From Paraglaciecola psychrophila 170 (GTDB taxonomy: Bacteria; Pseudomonadota; Gammaproteobacteria; Enterobacterales; Alteromonadaceae): DNA of 64,000 bases. Positions 59,070 through 64,000 of this stretch are shown here, in pieces. The stretch spans positions 930,001 through 994,000 of the forward strand of contig NC_020514.1 in the NCBI RefSeq assembly GCF_000347635.1. The letters run 5' to 3'. Each line of letters opens with the position of its first letter. Position 1 is the stretch's first letter. The position numbers were made by a program, and so were the translations under genes. The notes under the pieces are model-generated. The model searched no databases. It saw only the letters and a list, made by a program, of their open reading frames with translations, and was not told where the DNA came from.

Positions 59070-60545
59070 CTAAAATGGACTGTCTAAAGATTGTAAACCG
59101 ACATATATCGATTTTAATTGAGTAAATTGTTTGAGTGTCGCCAAGCCATTTTCGCGGCCTATTCCTGACTGTTTATAGCCGCCTACAGGCATTTCAACAG
59201 GCGATAGTCCATAACTGTTAATCCAGCATATACCCGCTTGCATCTGATGAATTACACGGTGCGCACGGCTGATATCTTGGGTAAATACAGCCGCAGCTAA
59301 GCCCAAGTGAGTATCGTTGGCACGTGCAACAACCTCGTCTTCATTATCAAACGTCAGTACTGCCATCACCGGGCCAAAAATTTCTTCTCGGCAAATGCTC
59401 ATGTTGTCTTCACAATCAGTAAATACCGTAGGTGCAACAAAATAGCCGTCGGGTGCATTTTCGGGTTGCAGTGCTACACCTCCACATAATAACGTTGCGC
59501 CTTCAGCTTTGCCTTTTTCAATGTAACTCAGCACCAATTCTTGATGTTTCTTAGAAATAAGTGCGCCAAAGTTAGTATCGGGATGCATAGGGTCGCCTGC
59601 TACAATGTTGGATTTGATTCGGCTATGTAATTTTTCGATAAATACAGGGTAAATGTCTTTTTGTACAAACACTCGGGTGGCGTTGGTACAAATTTCGCCC
59701 TGAGTATAAAAGTTTCCAAGCATAGCTGCAGATACAGCGTTATCGATATCGGCATCATCAAAAATAATTAATGGGGATTTACCACCCAGCTCCATCGTCA
59801 CTTCTTTGAGTGAGCCTGCCGCCGCTGCCATCACTTTTTTACCTGTGCCGACTTCGCCTGTAAAAGAGACCTTTGCAATATCTTCATGATGACTGAGCCA
59901 AGCGCCTACTTTGCCATCACCTTGAATAACATTAAATACGCCTTCAGGAACGCCGGCTTGAATAAAAATTTCAGCTAGCTTCAATGCCCCTAACGGTGTT
60001 TCTTCAGAAGGTTTAAAAATCATCGCGTTACCACAGGCAAGTGCAGGGGCCGCTTTCCAACAAGCTATTTGTAATGGGTAATTCCACGCGCCTATGCCAG
60101 CACATATGCCTAGCGGTTCAGGGCGAGTGTAATAAAAATCTTCACCTACTTGTTGTTGATTACCCTCGACAGCAGGCGCAAGGCCTGCAAAAAATTCAAT
60201 CGCATCGGCTCCAGATACTATATCAACCACACTGGCTTCTTGCCATGGTTTACCGGTGTCAGCAACCTCTACTAGGGCTAAGTCGTCATTCTTTTCTCTT
60301 AGTAACGCAACAGCTTTTAGTAATATCCGGCTACGCTCTATTCCCGTCATGCGGGACCAAGTGATAAAGCCTTGTTGTGCGCTGTCGATAGCACTTTGCT
60401 GAACAAATGCATCTGCTACTTCAACCTGATAAATCACCTTGCCTGTTGCAGGGTTGATGACATCAAATTTTTCACCACTTTGATTATTAAGGTACTGGCC
60501 ATTCACAAAACTTTGATAAATTGGGAGAGGGTGGGGTGATGTCAT
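59070..60545 (-). CDS. betB: Betaine aldehyde dehydrogenase BetB
   Basis: 491 aa, NAD(P)-dependent aldehyde dehydrogenase. Converts betaine aldehyde to glycine betaine, an osmoprotectant. Catalytic glutamate in [16 protein letters not shown] and cysteine in [14 protein letters not shown], both at the expected places (about 255 and 289). First gene of the operon. No betI repressor gene lies next to it. Confidence 0.95.
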   Translation of the reverse strand: MTSPHPLPIYQSFVNGQYLNNQSGEKFDVINPATGKVIYQVEVADAFVQQSAIDSAQQGFITWSRMTGIERSRILLKAVALLREKNDDLALVEVADTGKPWQEASVVDIVSGADAIEFFAGLAPAVEGNQQQVGEDFYYTRPEPLGICAGIGAWNYPLQIACWKAAPALACGNAMIFKPSEETPLGALKLAEIFIQAGVPEGVFNVIQGDGKVGAWLSHHEDIAKVSFTGEVGTGKKVMAAAAGSLKEVTMELGGKSPLIIFDDADIDNAVSAAMLGNFYTQGEICTNATRVFVQKDIYPVFIEKLHSRIKSNIVAGDPMHPDTNFGALISKKHQELVLSYIEKGKAEGATLLCGGVALQPENAPDGYFVAPTVFTDCEDNMSICREEIFGPVMAVLTFDNEDEVVARANDTHLGLAAAVFTQDISRAHRVIHQMQAGICWINSYGLSPVEMPVGGYKQSGIGRENGLATLKQFTQLKSIYVGLQSLDSPF

Positions 60546-61045
60546 AGATTAGCTCACTAATAGTAGGGGGTGAATAGCGCGGGCACTATGCCTGCTATTT
60601 GTTTGACGATCAACCTCGATAATAGATGATATTAAAAGGCTAGAAAAAAGCTCGGTTAATTAACAGGGCTAGAGATTGAAAGCGTTTGAACATCATGGAC
60701 AGCGGGCGCTGCGAGCATAAAAGGTTAATGGATTGTTAATTGCAGTAAATAGTTAGTGGTAGTAGATAGTAAAAGCATAAGATAAAGATAAAGAGTAGGG
60801 CGTTTGAACCACAAAATAAGATGAGGGCATCGATTGCCGAACAACGATTAAAGCAAAAATAGTATTTTGCTTTAATCGTTTAATCATTCTTTAGCTAGGT
60901 GTATCGAAGCGCTCGGAGAGCACTCTGTGCGGATATAATCTGAGGTTCGATATCTTTTTCTCTAAAGTAATAGAGCGTTTGTAGCACCCCTCAGAGGATC
61001 AATTGTGCTTCGTTGCACCGCAAAAATTGCTATTCCAGGTATTTA
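60546..61045. other. 500-base gap upstream of betB
   Basis: Holds the 16-bp hairpin above and must hold the betB promoter, which I could not assign confidently. No betI homologue or other ORF of note. Confidence 0.5.
60843..60880. terminator. Strong AT-rich hairpin downstream of the lipoprotein gene
   Basis: Perfect 16-bp stem, 60843-60858 with 60865-60880 (left arm AACGATTAAAGCAAAA), 6-base loop. No good T run on the minus strand, so it could be a terminator, an operator or a transcript-stability element. Confidence 0.5.
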
Positions 61046-62515
61046 TTATTCGATAAAACGAATAACGCCAGGATTTAATTGCGTTTCTAAGCGATTGATT
61101 AAGGGTGTATTGGTTTTGGTGTCAATAATTTCGACACCCGGTGCTGCATCTTCTCTTACACTTACCCATAAGAAACCAGCGGCATCAATGTCAATAAAAC
61201 CGATGCTATTGGTGTCTATATCAAGCACTGTTTCATCGCTGATTTCACCTGTGCTTGGGTTAAATTGATAAAGTGTAGATTCTTCACGGTATGGACCAAA
61301 GAAGGTTTCGTTAGCAAAAAAGTAGCCTTTTTTATCTGAAACAATAGCCGTAGATTGGATGTATTTTGCGCTGTTGTTGGTAATGTCTGCAGCGCTTAAT
61401 ACGGTACTTAAACTGAAGTCGTTAGTATTCACTTCTTCAATCAAACTTTGATCTACGCTAACAGCCGAAAAGGAGTTGCGGGTGGTAATATAGACTTTGT
61501 CTTCAAATGCTCTAACGCTATTTTCTAATGGGTTTAAGCCAAGTAGAGGTATGCCCATTACGCTGTCAGTGGTGTCTGCATTAGTTTCAATTTCGCTGTC
61601 AGTGGCTGTATCAAATACAGCTAAATAGACTGCGTTAGTGCTACCGAAATTAGCATCTAAACGCTGCATCACAATAAATAACTTCTCATCACTGATGACC
61701 GCAGCAGATGGACTCGGTGTACCAGCTGTATTGTTCTCTGGTACGTAACTCGCTAAGTCTATTTCACCAATTTTAAAATTCTCAAAGTCTGTGGCTTGTG
61801 GGTTCACAATCCAGACTTTATCTGAACCATAACGTATCAAATATGCTTTTTCTGCACTGAGAGACACCAATGTATAAGGGTTACGTGTGGTGGAGTCTGA
61901 ATCATCTTGAGTTGAATAAGTCCAAATTTCGGTGCTAGCATCATCTGTATTGTATTTGCTAATGGTATCAATAAAAAAACGACCAATATGGTACACGTCT
62001 GTTTGATATACATTAATTGAGTAGTCGGATTGTGTTTTAGCATAAAAACCATCATCAACCGTTTGTGTTGCATAGTTTAAATAAGCGACTTGTGAACTTG
62101 AAAAGTCAGTTGCTATAGTTTGAACCAATCCCAGCGAGGGCGTATCTAACTCGTCTCCCACATTTACAGCCACATCAATAGAGTCGGTTAAACCCTGTGC
62201 GTCTGTCACTGTCACTGTAATGTTATAAGGTCCCGTATCACCACTTTCAAAATCAGGCGCGTTAATAAATTCCACTACACCAGTACTGGTAATAGCAAAC
62301 AGTTGCTGGTCTGTTCCTGTGATGGTGTAGGTCAAATCAACACCATCATCTATCGCAATATATTGACTAACTACTGTGGTGTTTTCAGCCACAGTGACTA
62401 ACAAACTACCTGATAGCTCAGGAGCTTCATTGTTGTCACTACTACACCCCCCTAAAACTGATAATGTACTTATTAAGCTGAGTGTTAGCGCACTTTTTTT
62501 GAATAATGTTAACAT
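61046..62515 (-). CDS. Surface-lipoprotein candidate with cadherin-like domain, TonB-receptor partner
   Basis: 489 aa. Lipobox VLGGC, cysteine 24. Residues about 30-125 are a cadherin-like module (VAENTTVVSQYIAIDDG, DFESGDTGPYNITVTVTDAQ). The rest (about 130-489) is beta-rich with propeller-like repeats (YSTQDDSDSTTRNPYTLVSL; KVWIVNPQATDFENF; IDIDAAGFLWVSV). It follows the TonB receptor with zero spacing, so the two are co-expressed and probably form a capture-and-import pair. Substrate unknown. Confidence 0.75.
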   Translation of the reverse strand: MLTLFKKSALTLSLISTLSVLGGCSSDNNEAPELSGSLLVTVAENTTVVSQYIAIDDGVDLTYTITGTDQQLFAITSTGVVEFINAPDFESGDTGPYNITVTVTDAQGLTDSIDVAVNVGDELDTPSLGLVQTIATDFSSSQVAYLNYATQTVDDGFYAKTQSDYSINVYQTDVYHIGRFFIDTISKYNTDDASTEIWTYSTQDDSDSTTRNPYTLVSLSAEKAYLIRYGSDKVWIVNPQATDFENFKIGEIDLASYVPENNTAGTPSPSAAVISDEKLFIVMQRLDANFGSTNAVYLAVFDTATDSEIETNADTTDSVMGIPLLGLNPLENSVRAFEDKVYITTRNSFSAVSVDQSLIEEVNTNDFSLSTVLSAADITNNSAKYIQSTAIVSDKKGYFFANETFFGPYREESTLYQFNPSTGEISDETVLDIDTNSIGFIDIDAAGFLWVSVREDAAPGVEIIDTKTNTPLINRLETQLNPGVIRFIE

Positions 62516-64000
62516 TTAGATACCTTGTATTGAGAGTTTAAATTGAATGCTTCGCCCTTGAGCAGGGCGGTTAGCTAGATCCAGATATTGCTGATCAAAT
62601 AGGTTATTGATACTTACGTTGAGGTGATAAGCCCCACTTGTATAGCCCAGTTGGATATCTGTTATCCGACGTTGTGCTGGTTTGCCTGCTTGCCCATTAG
62701 TTGATGTGAAAATATTGGGGCGATTAAAGTACAAATCTTTGTCTACATCACCGCGCAGGTGTATTTTCCACTGTGAATTAAATTGGTAGTTGACCGATAA
62801 ACTGTATTGTTGGTGATAAATACCTGGTAATTTTTTATGGTTAAACGATTTAATTGCTGAGCTGGTTTGGCTATCTATGATATTGGCTTGTACATTAAAA
62901 CTGAGGGCGGGCGATACCGTGATTTTTGTTTCCAGTTCCAGCCCGTTTAATCTGGCGTTACTCACATTTCTATAGGCACCGACACCGCTACTGTTAAAAA
63001 TTGCGACGATGGCATTGTCTGATTTTTGATGATAAGCCGAAGCATTCAGTGAGTAACTCATGTGCGCTATTTGATCGCTATATGTAGCCCCAAGGCTAAA
63101 CGTTTGCGCTTTTTCAGGTAATAAATCTTTACTACCTTTAAATAATCCTCTATCACCAAATAGTTCAAATAGGGTAGGAGTGCGGATACCGTTACTGGCA
63201 ATCAATTCAGTTTTTATACGCAATCCCTGATAAACCAGTCCTAATTCTTGAGTTTGGTGATCCTGTTCGCTGTTAAATGTCTCTGCATCAGACTGATTTG
63301 GCGCAATGTTTTGATTTTGCTCGTTTAACTGGGTCACTAACGAAAAGGCAGATAGTGGTCCATTATTTTGCTGCCACTCGAACCGAGAGCCAAGTAATAT
63401 CTGAGTTTGCTTGGCTATGACATCGCAGCTACTGATCCCATTGCAGTTAATCTGGCCATTATTATCGAAACTCAGAGAAGCAAAATGTTGTTTGTTTAAT
63501 TCAATAAAAGGGCTGACAGTTATGTCTGCGTATTGACTATCAAAAACAAAAAATGAAGTCAGGTCAGCGTGAGTTTTTGTGGTGGCATAATTCGCATCTA
63601 AGCGTGTCACGTCATCCAGTATATCCAAATAACGTTCTGTTTTATCTTCCTGGTACGCTTCAAATTCGAGGTTGTCTAACCATTTTAGGTTGGTGTAAAT
63701 ACTGTGTCTATAGCCTAATCGCCAAGTATTAGATGAAAGGCTAGATGCATTTTCTGGGGTATTGTTTTGGTAGTTAGGCAGGGCCTTTTCTTGTTCATTG
63801 TAATGCAGAGTTAGCCTGACTTTATGAGCTCCAAATGATAAATGATTGTTCACATACACATTCTTTTTCTCAAACTGATTGTTACGCAAAGGCTCTATGC
63901 TTGACTCATTACTGCGGATAAAACTTTGAGGCACAAGATAATCATAATTGTTATCTGTTTTTAGATAGCTTCCCCCCACAGATAAGTTATTTGTTTGAAA
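62516..64000 (-). CDS. TonB-dependent outer-membrane receptor, C-terminal part
   Basis: The frame is open to the right edge, so the plug domain and start are outside the window; the GTG at 63979 is internal. About 495 residues of barrel are seen, with the RTPTLFELFGDRGLFKGS loop, alternating beta strands and the C-terminal aromatic-type end (GRSIQFKLSIQGI). Cobalamin, iron-siderophore or other ligands are possible; sequence alone does not decide. Confidence 0.85.
   Translation of the reverse strand, partial: FQTNNLSVGGSYLKTDNNYDYLVPQSFIRSNESSIEPLRNNQFEKKNVYVNNHLSFGAHKVRLTLHYNEQEKALPNYQNNTPENASSLSSNTWRLGYRHSIYTNLKWLDNLEFEAYQEDKTERYLDILDDVTRLDANYATTKTHADLTSFFVFDSQYADITVSPFIELNKQHFASLSFDNNGQINCNGISSCDVIAKQTQILLGSRFEWQQNNGPLSAFSLVTQLNEQNQNIAPNQSDAETFNSEQDHQTQELGLVYQGLRIKTELIASNGIRTPTLFELFGDRGLFKGSKDLLPEKAQTFSLGATYSDQIAHMSYSLNASAYHQKSDNAIVAIFNSSGVGAYRNVSNARLNGLELETKITVSPALSFNVQANIIDSQTSSAIKSFNHKKLPGIYHQQYSLSVNYQFNSQWKIHLRGDVDKDLYFNRPNIFTSTNGQAGKPAQRRITDIQLGYTSGAYHLNVSINNLFDQQYLDLANRPAQGRSIQFKLSIQGI

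Overview
The window comes from a gammaproteobacterium, most likely a marine Alteromonadales (Alteromonadaceae, Glaciecola/Paraglaciecola/Alteromonas-like). This rests on protein similarity and gene order: the rpsU-yqeY-dnaG-rpoD macromolecular synthesis operon divergent from tsaD, plsY divergent from folB-folK-uppP, phoB-phoR, rdgC, and lpoB next to a COG3014-type lipoprotein. Base composition is moderately AT-rich. No rRNA, tRNA or CRISPR array was seen.

Layout. 1-3.9 kb: end of an RND efflux operon (adaptor and pump). 4.0-6.8 kb: three minus-strand envelope genes. 6.8-11.7 kb: macromolecular synthesis operon on the minus strand. 11.8-16.1 kb: tsaD, plsY, folate and undecaprenyl-phosphate genes, HIT protein. 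16.1-16.8 kb: wreckage of an M49 peptidase beside an IS630-type transposase tail. 17.0-23.1 kb: HDOD protein, rdgC, a sensor kinase and phoBR. 23.2-27.2 kb: decayed serine hydrolase, broken prolyl oligopeptidase and three MITE-like repeats. 27.4-32.0 kb: metalloprotease, NUDIX hydrolase and a conserved protein of unknown function. 32.4-37.4 kb: remnants (IS256-type, RAYT-type, manC, manB) around intact vanZ-like and gmm genes. 37.4-54.0 kb: an exopolysaccharide cluster of colanic-acid type (initiating transferase, ugd, flippase, polymerase, glycosyltransferases, acetyltransferase, gmd, fcl). 54.0-55.3 kb: dead IS3-family element. 55.5-60.5 kb: truncated LapG-like gene and a choline-to-betaine cluster (betB, betA, BCCT-like transporter). 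61.0-64.0 kb: surface-lipoprotein candidate and a TonB-dependent receptor running off the window.

How genes work together. The exopolysaccharide cluster would make GDP-fucose (gmd, fcl) and UDP-glucuronate (ugd), load a sugar on undecaprenyl phosphate (wcaJ-like), extend it with several glycosyltransferases, flip it (wzx) and polymerise it (wzy). The GDP-mannose supply genes manC and manB in this locus are broken, so GDP-mannose must come from elsewhere or the pathway is dead.

Most interesting signals. A GxxExxY-family gene (PD-(D/E)xK nuclease-like fold) sits inside arrays of CACAGAGG/CCACCGAGG repeats wedged between gmd and fcl, genes that normally touch. Related repeats occur at 24.4, 26.8, 27.1 and 55.3 kb. 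Other signals are a 32-bp perfect palindrome upstream of the HDOD gene and a triplicated 22-bp unit at the 3' end of dnaG. Two kinds of gene breakage are mixed here. dnaG, plsY and ugd are each restored to normal family length by one-base changes in homopolymers, which suggests sequencing error. Several accessory genes carry multiple stops and are real pseudogenes.
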